From: Trissonchulus latispiculum
Taxonomy: Eukaryota > Nematoda > Enoplea > Enoplida > Ironidae
NCBI GenBank assembly: GCA_030248195.1
Contig: JASAND010028005.1
Coordinates: forward strand, 1-64,000
Length of the DNA stretch: 64,000 nucleotides
Reading direction: 5' to 3'
The position numbers were made by a program, and so were the translations under genes. The notes under the pieces were generated by a model that saw nothing but the letters and a program-made list of their open reading frames with translations, did no database searches and had not been told where the DNA came from. Shown one piece after another: positions 34,144 through 46,283 of this stretch. Within the stretch, counting starts at the first letter, position 1. The number at the start of each line of letters is the position of its first letter.

Positions 34144-36069
34144 GCACTTTTGTGAAAAGCTCCCAGACGCTAAAATGTCGCCACCATCTACCTTTAACGG
34201 CACTTAGAGCACTAAGTATACCATGTTTTGATGTAATACTAAATGATACTTCGTAAAGTTGGGCAATGCGTCACCGAAACACCAGCGACGTCCAGCGTTT
34301 TCCCAACTCTGGCTTGAGTGGAGAATCCTTCCCTTGGTCTCGCGTGCACTGGGACACAAAGTGGGGTCTCCTCGACCTGTGGGGTCTCCGGGGCCCCATG
34401 AATCTGGACTACTTACCCTCGGCCAAAACGAAGGGTCCGTTGAACCCTGCCTGAGCCGTCATGCAAGCATGGAGTCCTAAAACCATACTCTCCGTGCTGT
34501 TGAGGCCCAGGCTTTTAACCTTAGACAAAACTGTAGCAACGTCCAGTACCCCAAAACATTATTCAAAAGTATCTCCTTCTTACGCCTACGGACGTCGTGC
34601 TGAGCTAGCAAGAAGTTCGCTAGTTCCGGTATCCGACTACCGCAACGACTGTACTTGTTAGTTGTTAGCCATGTGGCGAGCCTTCCGGATTCGCTGCGAC
34701 AATTTCTTCAGGTATTTCAGGTGGTCATGATACGACTGATACTTCAAATCCGACTTCATCGAACAATCTGACTCATTCGACGGGATGTGTCCAGAACGCT
34801 CAGAATCCGTCTGTGCCTCGGCAAACAATTAAGAGTTACCAGAAATAACAGAATAGCCTAACAGGTGTGCCCCCACACAATAGCAGACAGAACAAGATGA
34901 CCCCTAAAAAGGTAGTATTCCACAGCAGAGATAGGGACTTGAACCACCGTTTCTGTTTACGTTAGCATGAAAACTGAAGTAGCTGATTGCAAACTAATTT
35001 GCATAATGTCTTCAGTTAACAAAAGTTTCTGCATCTTAAACTCAACCGGAGGGGGTAAAGTAATAAAATTTCTAGAGGAAATTTAAGGTTAGACGTTTTA
35101 CTATTGCTTTTTCGAGCAACGCCCCTCCCAGTAGAAGCAGCCAGCCTACTGAGCACAATGTTAAGGATAGGCTGCAAATGCCGTTGTGACAAGATTCAGT
35201 TTAACAAGCAATATTGTGTGCAAAAGATTAAGTTTTCGATGGATGAATACTTTGCAAAATTATAAACCTGCTGCGCAGTCGACATTTTTATACGTGAGAG
35301 ATGACAATTGCTTAGATAGTACAGCAAAATGTTCTGCAAAACATTGTGCTATTATTGCTAATGATAATTATCTTTGTTTGCTGGTGTCAGAAAAAAATTA
35401 ACATTCATTCCATATTTTAGCAATAATTTGGACTGTTGAGTAGACGGAATGCTCCAGTATATTCTCTGCTTGAGAAATTTATGAAATTTAATATAAGAAG
35501 CTCACCACTGCCAGTTAAAAGCCTTTATTAGTCATCATTTAGAAAAGAAGAAAATTTCCAGTTTCGAATTCTTATGTCAGTCAGATTCCACATAACTTGC
35601 ACATATGCGCAAATATGTATTAGAAGCAGGAGTCTGCCAAAAGAAAATCCCACATAGAAATCATGTAAAGCCTATCTTAAATCATTGCACACATGCATTT
35701 ACGGCAAAATGCATGTTTCACAAATAAAATGTGTGCTGATTCTCAGCCTGAACAAATTTAAAAGATCTGCTGCGCTGAGGCGCAGCAGGAAAAAGGGGCT
35801 AAACCTATTTACAAATATTCCACCTCTAGGTGGAATAAAAACAATTGTGGTAGCCTGAGTGGCTCCCCTCACTGAGTGAGTATTAATTAATGAGAAAACA
35901 AGTAAGAGTAAAGTTTAATTTGGATTGGACATAATTCGCATATTTCATTTGCTGTACGTTCACTCTCAACATAGAAATTCAGCTTAGTGGGTATCTGTGA
36001 GACTTCCCTATTTTGAATACTTTAGCTCATATGGATGCTGTCAAAAAATAGACTAAAGCAGTGTCCACA
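34144..36069. other. No supported gene
   Basis: A GC-richer block at about 34259-34680 (GGGGTCTCCGGGGCCCC) suggests an old insertion, but no domain or terminal repeat was recognised. The rest is AT-rich. GCTGCGCTGAGGCGCAGCAG near 35769 forms a short hairpin; the word ACCTGCTGCG recurs near 35267, 42971 and 50121. Confidence 0.35.
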
Positions 36070-36325
36070 TGTAGATGTAAGGGAAGCAGGCATAGGAAAG
36101 AATGATAAACCTGTAACTGCTGATGGCCCTGTGGTGTAGTTGGTTAGCATGTCTGCTCCGGAGTCCGGCTGGGTCAATTCTTTACTTTCAATGGTGAGTG
36201 AAAAACTGAAACTCCCTCTTCCCTTCTCTCTTCTAGGTTCTGGATTCGTGGGTACAAGTTCGCCTGACGCCTTGGGCTTCTCCTTGGTTTCTTCTTGGTC
36301 CACCAGCCTGGTAGAAACGCTACAT
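36070..36325 (+). mobile_element. tRNA-derived SINE, copy 3
   Basis: Same leader, A-box-like GTGGTGTAGTTGGTTAGCA, body and tail (CTGGTAGAAACGCTACA) as the pair near 23 kb, but in the plus orientation and more diverged. About 20 nt including the B box are missing, so it is transcriptionally dead. It lies just downstream of the gene B stop codon. Confidence 0.75.
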
Positions 36326-36721
36326 AGACACCACTGAGTCAAACCATCGACACAGGTATTGTTTGTTGAATCAAAATCCTAATGCAATCTCAGAGTGCCA
36401 CACTAGAGTAAACGAAATGTTATTTGCTGTTCGGACTGAATGTTTTTGTAAAACAGCGCTTAATTCTACGGTAGTATCTCGCAGTTAGTTCAAGCATGAA
36501 TACATTTACAGATGCTCATCCAGCATTAACAGCGATCTGTCAATACGATTACGACAACGCCTAACTTCTAAGTCAATACGGAATGCAAACAAAGCTTAAA
36601 TATCATAGAAATTGGAGTTAAACATAACTAGTTCATATTAATATAAGTATCATAATATAATGTCATTGTTATTAATGTCACCGTTCTTCAAAAGCATTTT
36701 GTAGCTGATAATAACTTTTTC

Positions 36722-36846
36722 TTATTTCTTTGTTTCCTTCTTCAATGACGATTTCTCAGATCCTCTTTTTAGTGACTTGCTGAGAGAGATTACTTTTTCC
36801 GGAGCAGCTGTCGTCTTGGTATCTTCTTTACTAACTATCTTGGATC
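36722..36846 (-). CDS. Gene B last exon: lysine-rich cytoplasmic tail
   Basis: After the acceptor TGTTGTTGCAG, the exon continues in phase from the transmembrane exon and ends at TAA (36722-36724). It encodes about 41 residues: SKIVSKEDTKTTAAPEKV and then a Ser/Lys-rich end (KRGSEKSSLKKETKK). No kinase, ITAM/ITIM tyrosine or PDZ-ligand motif is visible. Many Ser/Thr next to Lys could be phosphorylated (inference). The polyadenylation signal is not identified. Confidence 0.8.
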
Positions 36847-37196
36847 CTGCAACAACAACATTTCACGAATTTCTAGAGTTGTCAAACTTGCCAAATTAGC
36901 AGAGTGGCCCTAAATGTCGCAAGAGACTTTGTATGGAAACGATGATGCTTTTGCATTTAGAGTTGTTTAGGTGCTTAGGTTGCTAAGGTTTACTCAAGCT
37001 AGTTGTTAATTCAATCGATGCTGTGAGAAATAAAGAGAAAATTGGCTACCAAACGTTAAAATGCCGTTGTGACTGAGTATAAACATCGTCCAATGGTCAG
37101 CATTCTTAGTTCGAAAACACTTTTTGTGACAACCCATTTGCCTTCACAAAATGTTTTAGAGTTAGCTTCAAAATCAAATGTAAAACATACCCTTAC

Positions 37197-37310
37197 GGCC
37201 TTTTTGCCATCTCTTAAATAACCACAGTCCAGCAAGAACGAGTGCCACGATTGCTAAGGTTCCAAAAATTGAACCAGCTACAGCACCCCCTACGTTGGAA
37301 GCCTGTTTTC
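37197..37310 (-). CDS. Gene B exon: transmembrane segment
   Basis: Bounded by the acceptor ATGTTTTAG and the donor GTAAGGGTATG. It encodes a short juxtamembrane stretch, a Gly/Ala/Leu-rich membrane helix (AGSIFGTLAIVALVLAGLWL) and a positive stop-transfer end (FKRWQKG). The phase joins exactly to the hinge exon upstream and the tail exon downstream. This makes gene B a type I single-pass membrane protein. Confidence 0.85.
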
Positions 37311-37767
37311 CTAAAACATATTACAAAAGATTAATATGTGGATGGAATGATTTGTATACTTACTGTATAATTGCAAATATATTTTCTAAACAAGGATGCA
37401 ATGAAGTTCACAATGTTGGACAAGCTGTGCATGCAGCGCAGAGGATCATTCCTTGCACTAACATTGCGCAGACTGCAACTGCACTGCCACTGTTTCAACT
37501 TAGTGAGAGTTCAACTAAAAATTTTGCGATTTCCAAAAAATGTTCGTCATAAATTGCTGTCGGTAATGGAATGAAAATGTTTTAATTTGTGCTAAGTAAA
37601 TAAGTTAATAATCAAAGATTACGCAATTATCAAGAAGAATATATCTTATTGTCTGAATCAAATTATTTCATTTCAATATTATTCCCACGCATTTCAATGT
37701 TATTCTCCGGCATTCAAAGAAAGCAACACTACAATCTTGAAACCAATTATTGCACTGAGGTTTTTAC

Positions 37768-37809
37768 CTTGTCTGGCAGCTCCAGCCTCACTCTCTGGTT
37801 CTGTTCCAC
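37768..37809 (-). CDS. Gene B exon: 42-bp hinge
   Basis: The acceptor TTTGTTTAAG and donor GTAAAAACC delimit 42 bp encoding an acidic/Ala-rich hinge (GTEPESEAGAARQ). Phases match both the module exon at 41679-41987 and the transmembrane exon. The acceptor is unusual: a foldback element begins 12 bp upstream of it, so the pyrimidine tract is very short and the branch site must lie in the element. Confidence 0.7.
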
Positions 37810-37821
37810 CTTAAACAAATA

Positions 37822-38376
37822 GGTCTTATCTCGATTACCCCCCACCGCTCAAACTCCTTAAAACTTGACCAAATGAGCTAAAATTTGGTATAGGTATGTT
37901 TGTGACTACGCTGAGTTCAAATATGGCAAGATTTTTCGATTTCGCGAAATTAGATTTTTTCGATTTTTAAGGTGGGACCAAGCGAAACCGAAAACGTTCT
38001 TGTCTTCGATTTTGCCGATAACATGTATATATAAACACGAATAGAAAGTTCTTTTTTCGATTCAGCTTTTCGTTAGCTCCGTATAGCTTAAATCTTTAGC
38101 TTATACTGGGCTAACGAAAAGCTGATTCGAAAAACGGACTTCAGATTCGAGTTCTACGATCCTTAAAACCCTACACACATGTTTTCAGCAAAATCGAAGT
38201 CAAAAAATGTTTCGGTTTCGCTTGGTCCCCCCATAGAAATCGTAAAAATTGAGTTTCGCGAAATCAAAAAATTTCGCGATATTTGAACTCAGCGACAACA
38301 TACCCATACCAAATTTTAGCTCACTTGTCAGGTTATGAGGATTTTGCGTGGTGGGTGGGTAATCGAGATAAGATCC
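37822..38376. mobile_element. Long foldback element abutting a splice acceptor
   Basis: GGTCTTATCTCGATTACCCCCCACC at the left is inverted at the right (GGTGGGTGGGTAATCGAGATAAGATCC). Inverted similarity continues through most of the 555 bp (AAATTTTAGCTCA, TTTCGCGAAAT, GGTCCCACC and AAAGCTGA words) to a centre near 38090. Non-coding. No target duplication was identified. Confidence 0.75.
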
Positions 38377-41300
38377 AAACAAATCAGTTAGTTTGCTCAT
38401 AAACCCTCGAATCAATTAGTCGTATGAAACAAATTTGAATTAAGTACTGCTTGCTTGCTACTTCCTGATGTCACCTTTAATTATACACAGAAATTGTGAT
38501 AATTAAAAAATTGTTAATCCCCTACTGTTATGGAAGAGTCCAAGAATTTGATAGCACTTAAGTTATTTACATAAATTTAAGTCCACGCATTCACGAAAAA
38601 TGCCAAAACAGGTAATTTTCATTATCCGCCACTCCACTTCACACATCCCTCAACCTTACATATCACTCACACGTTCCCACCTATCACTTTTGAGTCAAGG
38701 CTTTTACTAATTGAGACAGTTAATTCGAGCTATACAATAATTGAAATACATTGAGATGTACACTCGGACCTTTAAACTTTGTCATTGGTTCTGGCGTGAA
38801 TTGTAACAAGCGAGACTCACACTGATTTACTTGTATTTCTTATGTGGCAAAGAGAAATGTCGCATATTTATAGAAAGCTTGGGAAAATCTTATCAAATCT
38901 CGGAAGCGCTCCTTTGACAAAACAGACAGCACGCTTCTAGGATCGTCCAGAATACATCCAAATACATACTCTCTTCACATTTCTCAACTCATTTACTTTA
39001 GGACTTACCCATGAGAACTCTGAAGACAGGGAGTATCAAATCTTAAACTCAAGTCATCGGGATGTGCATAAAACACGGTCCCGTCATTGCCCCATCAAAT
39101 AAAGGAGTCGTCGCAAAGAGAACTGCATGTAGCACCCCTGATCTAATATAAAACATTGAAGTTTGAAAAATGAAGCAACAATCGTATATAAATTTTAAGC
39201 ATTATAATTTTTTAATTTCTTTCTAAACATAACAGTGGCGGTTTTCGTATACATAGCAGTTACTTAAGCATTGAGCGGGGTGCCTCATTTGTTGCAAGAC
39301 TGTCGCCTGAGATGTTGTCTGGATATTCCATATGAAATTCAAAACCTTTTGAAACTTGAACATGAAAAAAACTAAGCCAATACTTCGTTACTAAGCAGTG
39401 ACCGTCCGCATAATACAAACTTTGACATGTGTCCAAAATATCTAAGAAATACAGCTTATGTAAGAAAATCTATCTATGGGTCACTGTTTACAATTTACAC
39501 CAGAAACAATGGCAAAGTTTAAAAGCGTGTCTATATAAACGGTCTGTTCATCTCAACTTTGCAGTCTCAAAAGTTTTTACACACTGTGAATTAATAATCG
39601 TTGGCTCGATCAAAATTGTGTCCAATTTATTAATTAGCACAAACTAACTGTTTAAGTTAGTCTAGCCTTACTCAAAACTGTGACTGCTAAGAAAATGGAG
39701 GTCTACTCCACGCCACCCTTCGGTGAAAGGACCGTTAGAAGTCAATCATTCATAGTCTCATGTGGCTCTTTTGGGTCAAAGATGGCGGTTTTAGGCGGCT
39801 ATTTTTTTAATTTGATTGTGGTTTCTTTCTTTGCCATAAATTGGTGTCAATTGATGTCAATTTAGTATGAATACAGGTCAGACTCCCTTGCCTTAGAATT
39901 GAGCTTGAAATAGTCCAATACTTATTTTACAACGAGCCATATGAGACGGTTGCCAGTAAATCATTTTGCCTAAAATTCTACGGCTGTAAACAAAGCAGGC
40001 AAACGTACAAGTAACTGATATATTTTTAGAAAAGGAATCTATAACGGTTGCAGAGTATGGCCAATAGAAAACCAAATTCACTGAAATCCTGCACTCCAGA
40101 GCGTAGTTAAGTTTTCCGGGAGCAATTTCTATGCAGTTACTTATAGACGCCATACCCTAAACAATAAACCAATTACATAAAAGACAAAAGTAAACATTCA
40201 CGTTAGATTTTGCAAAGTTGCATCATAATTGAAAGCGCGATACGTGACGAACTCTTAGTTATTGAGATAAAATCAGTCACTGTACAAAAATGGCAGACAC
40301 GAGATATGTGAAACAATGGAATGTACCGTGCCGGGCCTTGACCTCACTGAAATTTGATGCCGTGGTCTGCCCGGCCCAAGGCCCAAAGGCCCAATTCAAG
40401 TCCTAGATCTGATGGACTGACGGATTCTGCTTGACCGAGAGGAACGATTCAGCGAACGAGATTTAACGAGGTGCTGAATTAAACACCACTACTTTGGCCA
40501 AGGATTTACGATTGGCTACGTTTTGAAAACACATAAATTGTCTAGTTTTACCATTGTCCAAAATCCGAGCGCCTATAATCTGCGGAAGTTACCATTTAAA
40601 CAATTATTTGTTGAAAAACGGGTGATGGTATTACATTAATACCTCTTTCGGGGCAAACTTGGTACTGATCTTAGTAGATTTACCTGTTGCCAGTCGATTA
40701 TTCTCACTTTCGGTTGAAAAAGGAAAAAAGGAGATGAAACATTGCAACAGACAACAGCACTAGACTGATGATTGCATTCTGTTTCGGTAATATCCGGCGC
40801 TACTACTTTCATAATTGATAATTCATAATTGAAATATTGCATAAATTATAGCAGAGCTGTTTTCAAATGTTATATATTTTAGTTATGTTAAGTCTTGTAC
40901 TATTCAATATGGGTTGAAGTTTGCAACAAGCAAGAACTTTGTGCAAAAGAAACCTATTCTGACCATATTAACCGAAAATATGCCGAAAGCCTAGAAACAT
41001 CCGTATGGAAATACATCACATAAACTTCCGAACTGCAACCGAAGCCTGCATACCATAGACTGAGGAGGCATGAAATTACCTGCATATCTGTTGTAGTTTG
41101 CATTTGCAAACACGAATATGTTTTGTAAGAACACTTGCCATAGTTAACTTGTGTGGAACGAGTATAAATTTTTGAACTTTTAATATTCAAACCTCTACTT
41201 TGAAAGACTACGGCAAGAAGCCACTAGACCTATGCAATTTGCGGAAATTTTATAACATTCATTTTCAATTAGCCGACAGCACTCACTAAGCTAGTATAAG

Positions 41301-41678
41301 AAAAAGCTTTCACATGTGCAGCAGCAGGATACAGCAAACTATGGACATAGCTTTGGAGCTTTAGCAACATTTTAGCAAAATTTTAGCACACGCTTTAGCA
41401 ACATTTAACGTAAACCTCAGAAACTACTTGTATATTTAAACTTTTTATAAATTTAAAATGTTAGTGCCACAGAAACTTGAGTTTAATCTGTTGAACTCCG
41501 CGATATCATCGGTACCAGTGTGACTTAAACAACAATCTTCGTTTAGTTTAAATTTGAATTTTAGTATTTCAATTAAAAATTTTACGCGTGAATAATTCAT
41601 GCCTAATTATGATGTTTCTTGGGTTCGTTGCTTTAGAATCGTTTACTGAACTTTTTACTTACGCAATCTATGACTTAC
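38377..41678. other. Gene B intron, no firmly supported exon
   Basis: The module exon (41679-41987) and hinge exon (37768-37809) join directly in phase across this stretch. Candidate exons at 39009-39142, 40684-40803 and 41082-41200 (minus) have splice-like ends but break the phase or contain stops. They are listed as rejected. Confidence 0.5.
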
Positions 41679-41987
41679 TATAGGGTACAAAATATGAATG
41701 GAAATAGTCCGCTGCTTTATTGTAGTCCTTGTCGTATTTCCAACACTTCAGTTTGGATAGCTGAATATTATCAGATGTTTTGTTTATATTAACAGCTGCT
41801 ATGGTGACGTTTTTATAGTGAAAACTATCGATTATGAAGTCACTGCCGCTCAGTGCACATAATCCATTGTAGATATTAGCGTCAATGACTGCAATTTCAT
41901 TCTTTTGTATTGGAATTTCAAGGGCAGATACACGTGCAAATGGCAAAGGCAGCTTATTCTGCTTCCAGTTTAAATCAAACGATATTC
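41679..41987 (-). CDS. Gene B exon: extracellular module of unknown family
   Basis: A textbook acceptor (TTTTCTGTATTTCAG) and donor (GTAAGTC) bound 309 bp, phase 1-1, with no stop over 102 codons. Alternating hydrophobic residues suggest a beta-rich fold: FARVSALEIPIQKNEIAVID near the start, FHYKNVTIAAVNINKTS in the middle and LKCWKYDKDY near the end. Two cysteines (in YNGLCALSG and LKCWKY) are about 45 residues apart. It could be a divergent Ig-like or other beta-sandwich domain; I do not recognise it. It would be the membrane-proximal extracellular module. Confidence 0.75.
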
Positions 41988-42599
41988 CTGAAATACAGAA
42001 AATTTCAAAATTTCATTTTCACCAAATTGAGGAGTGTCTTCAAAACGCACATTACTGTCTTCATAGCCAATTTGTAATCGGCGAAAACTTTCGCCTGGAA
42101 CTGTGTGTTTTGCTAGTAGCCTTAGCTGTGACCAGTGATCGTGGGAGGAGTGTGAAACATTGAAGACATGCTACAAACTGGACATAATTTTTTACATTTA
42201 CACTGGTTTGCACCAAATGTGATTAGCAAATGATTGACAAATTTCGTGGTAACCATTGCTTAGCAAGTGCTTAATCCCAAACTCCTTTGCACCAAATCTG
42301 ATTACGTTGACCAACTGCTAAGCTGATGCTAATCAGGTGCTCAATAAGTAAATATTTAATCCTATTCTGGAGGAGGATTATCTGCGAAATTTCTGCTAAT
42401 TTTTCGAAATTATTACTATCCCCAGTCAAACCTGGCGAAAATCTTTGCTAGATACCTAGAAATTTATCATGTTGCTGCACATAGCAGGAATCCAAATCCA
42501 AATTTGAAAGCTGAAAGTTGAAAGCATTTTAAGATTCTTAAATATTTGGTAATATTTGATACGTTTAGTTTCATATACCACAGCTAACACAGCAGCAGT

Positions 42600-42815
42600 A
42601 CTCATTCCAGGGCCTTTTCGCAAAAGGCTAGAGAAGAGTAGAGTAGAGTAGAGTAGAGCCAAAATTAACTCTTTTAACCCGTTTCATGAATGCACAGAGT
42701 TAAATTTAACTCTGCCAGCTTTTAACTCTTTTAACTCTGTAGAATTAAAATCAAAGAGTTAGAAGAGTTAAAACTGGCAGAAAATTAACTCTCTGTATTC
42801 ACGAAAATAGTTAAA
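42600..42815. repeat. (AGAGT)n tract and AACTCTTTTAACTCT foldback
   Basis: AGAGTAGAGTAGAGTAGAG at about 42631-42655 is followed by an imperfect palindrome. TTAACTCTTTTAACCCGTTTCATGAATG-like and CATTCACGAAAATAG-like arms surround repeated AACTCTTTTAACTCT words on both strands. Probably a small foldback element. Confidence 0.5.
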
Positions 42816-43094
42816 ACGTTCATGTATAATTCAACCGATTCAATTCATAGACTGATTTCTTGCATCTAATTGTATTTCCTGAAAACAAGCAATAGTTTTG
42901 TGCAAAACTAATCTAGATTTGTGCACAATTCCTCTGACAGAAATAGTTATATACGTATTTCTAACTATGGACCTGCTGCGAGCAAAGTTCTAAATCTAAT
43001 GTGTATCAGCAATTCTATGTAGTTATCCTTGTAAGTGTATTCTCGGAGAGCATGTAGAAGACAAGGAAACTCGTCCAACTTGTAAATGAATACT

Positions 43095-43260
43095 ACTTGC
43101 TATCACTTGGTTTAAACATACTTCATACAATGTTCACAGCTACTGTAAATTTAATTCAATTTCAGTTTCAGTCGGCCGCCAAAAAATGTTTCAGTTTCAG
43201 TTTCAGGAAACATCCCAAAATAGATTCAGTTTATGTTTCAGTTTCAGTGCCTGAAACATC
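43095..43260. repeat. Direct repeat with GTTTCA tract, left of the Penelope-like element
   Basis: GCTATCACTTGGTTTAAACATACTTCATACAATGTTCACAGCTACT followed by GTTTCAGTTTCAGT runs is collinear, in the same orientation, with 48988-49210 on the other side of the Penelope-like element. Confidence 0.7.
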
Positions 43261-43720
43261 ACTACAGATCCCTACGGATTTTCTTAGTCCTGCAAGTCAA
43301 AGGGAAAATTTTAGAACGATAGGTCCCATTAAGAACATACATATAGGCCAATAAGAAACATAATATATTCTGTGCATAGAACATCCTTGGGGTGGCGATT
43401 ACCATGCATAAGCAAGCTACCTAAAATACTGAGGGTACAATAGATAACAAATATGAATCAACCCCTACGATGTGGTACAGACACAGTCATAAAGGTTAGG
43501 TGAGTTCACTCGCTGACCACTCTGCCAGACTGATACCGTCAGTGGCGTACCGACCTACTAATTGCAGCTTTAGGTTTTTTGAACCCCTGATTGAAAAGTA
43601 ATAGAAAAAACGTTTCTGCCCTGTGGTCCCATTCACACGTGTTGTTTAGTGTATGCAAGCAAACAAAAAACAAAAAACGTAGACCCTGACCTCATTGCTG
43701 AGACAGGTAAGTATAAGTAT

Positions 43721-44492
43721 AGTATAGTTATTCCAGGCCAACCTGATGAATGGTACACACAAGGCGCCTATATCTTGAAATAAGTCAAATATATCCATAC
43801 ATTCTTAGTTAATAAGTGAATAATGTGTTAAGTTGGAATTTTTCTTTGATCCAGGTTTGCTATTTGAATGTCCTCTATGTTTGCTTTTTCTTTGAATGTC
43901 CTCTATTCAGACATGTTTCAAATACATCTTTATTGTTTTTTCTGAGATGAACTAAATTGTCACTTATTTCACAGATTCGTGTTAACTGACAGATTATTGT
44001 ATTTTTCATGATTTTACTGGAGATATGAGAGTCTGCGGGAGGGAATTTGTAAGTACAAAAATCGAAATTTTCCCTTTTATCATACATTTTAGTAGTGAAA
44101 GTTTTATTAGAGATACTTATGTTTAAGTCTAGTACATTAGCTTCTATATTACTTGAATTAACTTTATTTAGTTCTAAATATGGGGGATTAATTTTAGTTT
44201 AATTTTTTCTAAGACGTTGTGGTTGTGATATCGTCAATGTATCTATATACGTAGATAAGGGACTTAGCCAGGTGTGAATTATCTTTGTCGGCTATAAATT
44301 TATGCTCAAAATAGTTTAAGGTTAGATTAGCCATAGTTGGAGCAGCATTTGTTCCCATTGGTATACCTATTTGTCGAAGAAACAACTTGTTGCCCATTTT
44401 AAAGTAATTGTTTTCTATTAAAAACTGTAATATATTTATTATATCGGTTTTAGTGTATGTAGCATATTTAGGTGCACCGTTTCCCCAATACG
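43721..44492 (-). pseudogene. Second, partial RT copy of the Penelope-like element
   Basis: A direct repeat of 44502-45275 at an offset of 781 bp, starting at AGTATAGTTATTCCAGGCC. The minus-strand reading includes GIPMGTNAAPTMANLTL (fingers/palm) and VYRYIDDI, the RT catalytic Y-x-D-D motif here as YIDD, as is usual in Penelope-like RTs. It ends in a degenerate 3' region. Confidence 0.75.
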
Positions 44493-44501
44493 TATATATT
44501 C

Positions 44502-45751
44502 AGTATAGTTATTCCAGGCCAACCTGGTGAATGGTACACACAAGGCATTGTATATCTGGAAATAAGTCAAATAAAACCATACATTCTTAGTTAATAAGTG
44601 AATAATGTGTTAAGTTTGAATTTTTTTTAATCCAGGTTTGCTGTTTGAATGTCCTCTATGTTTGCTTTTTCTTTGAATGTCCTCTATTCAGACAAGTTTC
44701 AAAGATATCTTTATTGTTTTTTCTGAGATGACTAAATTGACACTTATTTCACAGATTCGTGTTAACTGACAGATTATTGTATTTTTCATGATTTTACTGG
44801 AGATATTAGAGTCAGCGGGAGGGAATTTGTAAGTACAAAAATCGAAATTTTCCCTTTTATCATACATTTTAGTAGTGAAAGTTTTATTAGAGATACTTAT
44901 GTTTAAGTAGTACATTAGCTTCTATATTACTTGAATTAACTTTATTTAGTTCTAAATATGGGGGATAAATTTTAGTTTAATTTTTTCTAAGACGTTGTGG
45001 TCGTGGTATCGTCAATGTATCTATATACGTAGATAAGGGACTTAGCCAGGTGTGAATTATCTTTGTCGGCTATAAATTAATGCTCAAAATAGTTTAAGGT
45101 TAGATTAGCTATAGTTGGAGCAGCATTTTTTCCCATTGGTATACCTATTTGTTGAAAAAACAACTTGTTGCCCTTTTTAAAATAAGTGTTTTCTATTAAA
45201 AACTGTAATATATTTATTATATCGGTTTTAGTGTATGTAGCATGTTTAGGTGCACCGTTTCCGCAATACGATTTGCCATATCGTATAGGAATACGGTTAG
45301 TCACGTCGTTGTTAATTATATGGCTTAAAGCAGAAATGATAGTGTTATGCTGCAATAAGGTAGTAAAGCCATAAGTATTAATAGTTTGGGGCATATTATT
45401 TCCATTTAACTGTTTATTGTTTTTAGTATAGGTTTATTGCTATCGATGATCCAAAACGGGTTACAGTTTGTAGTAGATTCTAATGTTTTACTTCGCCTTT
45501 TTCTACTTATGAAAATAAGCTTGAGTATTTTATCTAGAGTAATTGAAAGAGGACTGCAAGAAGTGTTACGGCTAGCTATTATAGCTCTGAATTTATAGGA
45601 GTTTTGGGAAATTTTGGAATTATATAGATAAATTTTAGTTTGTTGTTGTCTTTACAGCTGATATTAAGACATTTACAAAATGCATTTATTCTATTTATTA
45701 TACTATTTTCATTATCTGCTTGAATTTCACGATAAGTGTTGTTGTTTGTAG
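44502..45751 (-). pseudogene. RT domain of the Penelope-like element, first copy
   Basis: From the insertion point at 45751 the minus strand runs through FIYIIPKFPKTPI (the family's 'PKiHKtP' region), a stretch with several stops, then NTYGFTTLLQHNTII and FLIENTYFKKGNKLFFQQIG with IPMGKNAAPTIANL. The YIDD catalytic box follows near 45020 after a frame change. RT would copy the element RNA at a nicked target. Confidence 0.78.
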
Positions 45752-45757
45752 TATTTA
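45752..45757. other. 6-bp target-site duplication, left (TATTTA)
   Basis: TATTTA lies immediately before the 5'-AG tip of the Polinton-style element and is repeated exactly at 47559-47564. Six-bp duplications are the Polinton/Maverick hallmark. Confidence 0.75.
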
Positions 45758-46166
45758 AGTAGTATAGTATGCACGCTTCGACCCTGATTTCGAGGGACGA
45801 GCGAGTTCTGGAGTATCGACTTTTGATTTTAATTGAACGATGACTGAGTGGCTTAAATTTCAAGTCTAATGACTAGAAATTGTGCTTACAATATAGTCTA
45901 AGCTTGCTTATGCTCTATTCTTCGCCCAAAAGGGATTGCCAGCAAAGCCAGAACATTTCGACCCTGATTTCGAGAGACGAGCGAGTTTTGGATTTTCAAC
46001 TTTTGATTCAAATGGACCCGTGACGGAGTGGCGTCATTTAAATAGAACGTGTGCTTACGTCGTAGTCTAAGCTAACTTGTAGTCCCTTTTTTGGCTACGT
46101 GCTAAACAGTTAAGCCAGAAAAGTTCGACCCTGATTTCGAGGGATGAACAGTTTTAAGGTGTCGAC
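45758..46166 (+). repeat. Left terminal inverted repeat of the Polinton-style element
   Basis: CGACCCTGATTTCGAG(G/A)GA occurs at about 45779, 45958 and 46126, each followed by a GAG/CAG-TTTT-GTCGAC-like word. The repeats are inverted in 47138-47558. Similarity to the right repeat is high but not perfect, so some time has passed since insertion. Confidence 0.85.
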
Positions 46167-46283
46167 TTTTGATCGGGAGGGAGGGCTTCAGAAGCGGAGC
46201 GGGTTCTGCCATGACCTCTTTCTTGCGACTTGGTCCTTTGAGAGATGATTGTGAGAGCAAAAACTTCAAATTTATAATGTAAT

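Noticed and set aside
39009..39142. Candidate gene B exon with a good donor (GTAAGTCC)
   Set aside because: One frame has a TGA in the middle, another stops later, and neither gives the phase needed between the flanking exons, which already join in phase.
40684..40803. Candidate minus-strand exon with AVVCCNVSS and donor GTAAATC
   Set aside because: No pyrimidine tract at the acceptor and the end phase does not fit neighbouring exons.
41082..41200. Candidate cysteine-containing minus-strand exon (YGKCSYKTYSCLQ)
   Set aside because: Weak acceptor and phase 0 end, inconsistent with the phase-1 design of the gene.
45758..45790. hAT-type tips (CAGTATAGTG) with 8-bp duplication for the VLTF-3 element
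   Set aside because: An 8-bp duplication fits poorly (6 of 8), whereas the AG/CT tips give a perfect 6-bp TATTTA duplication.
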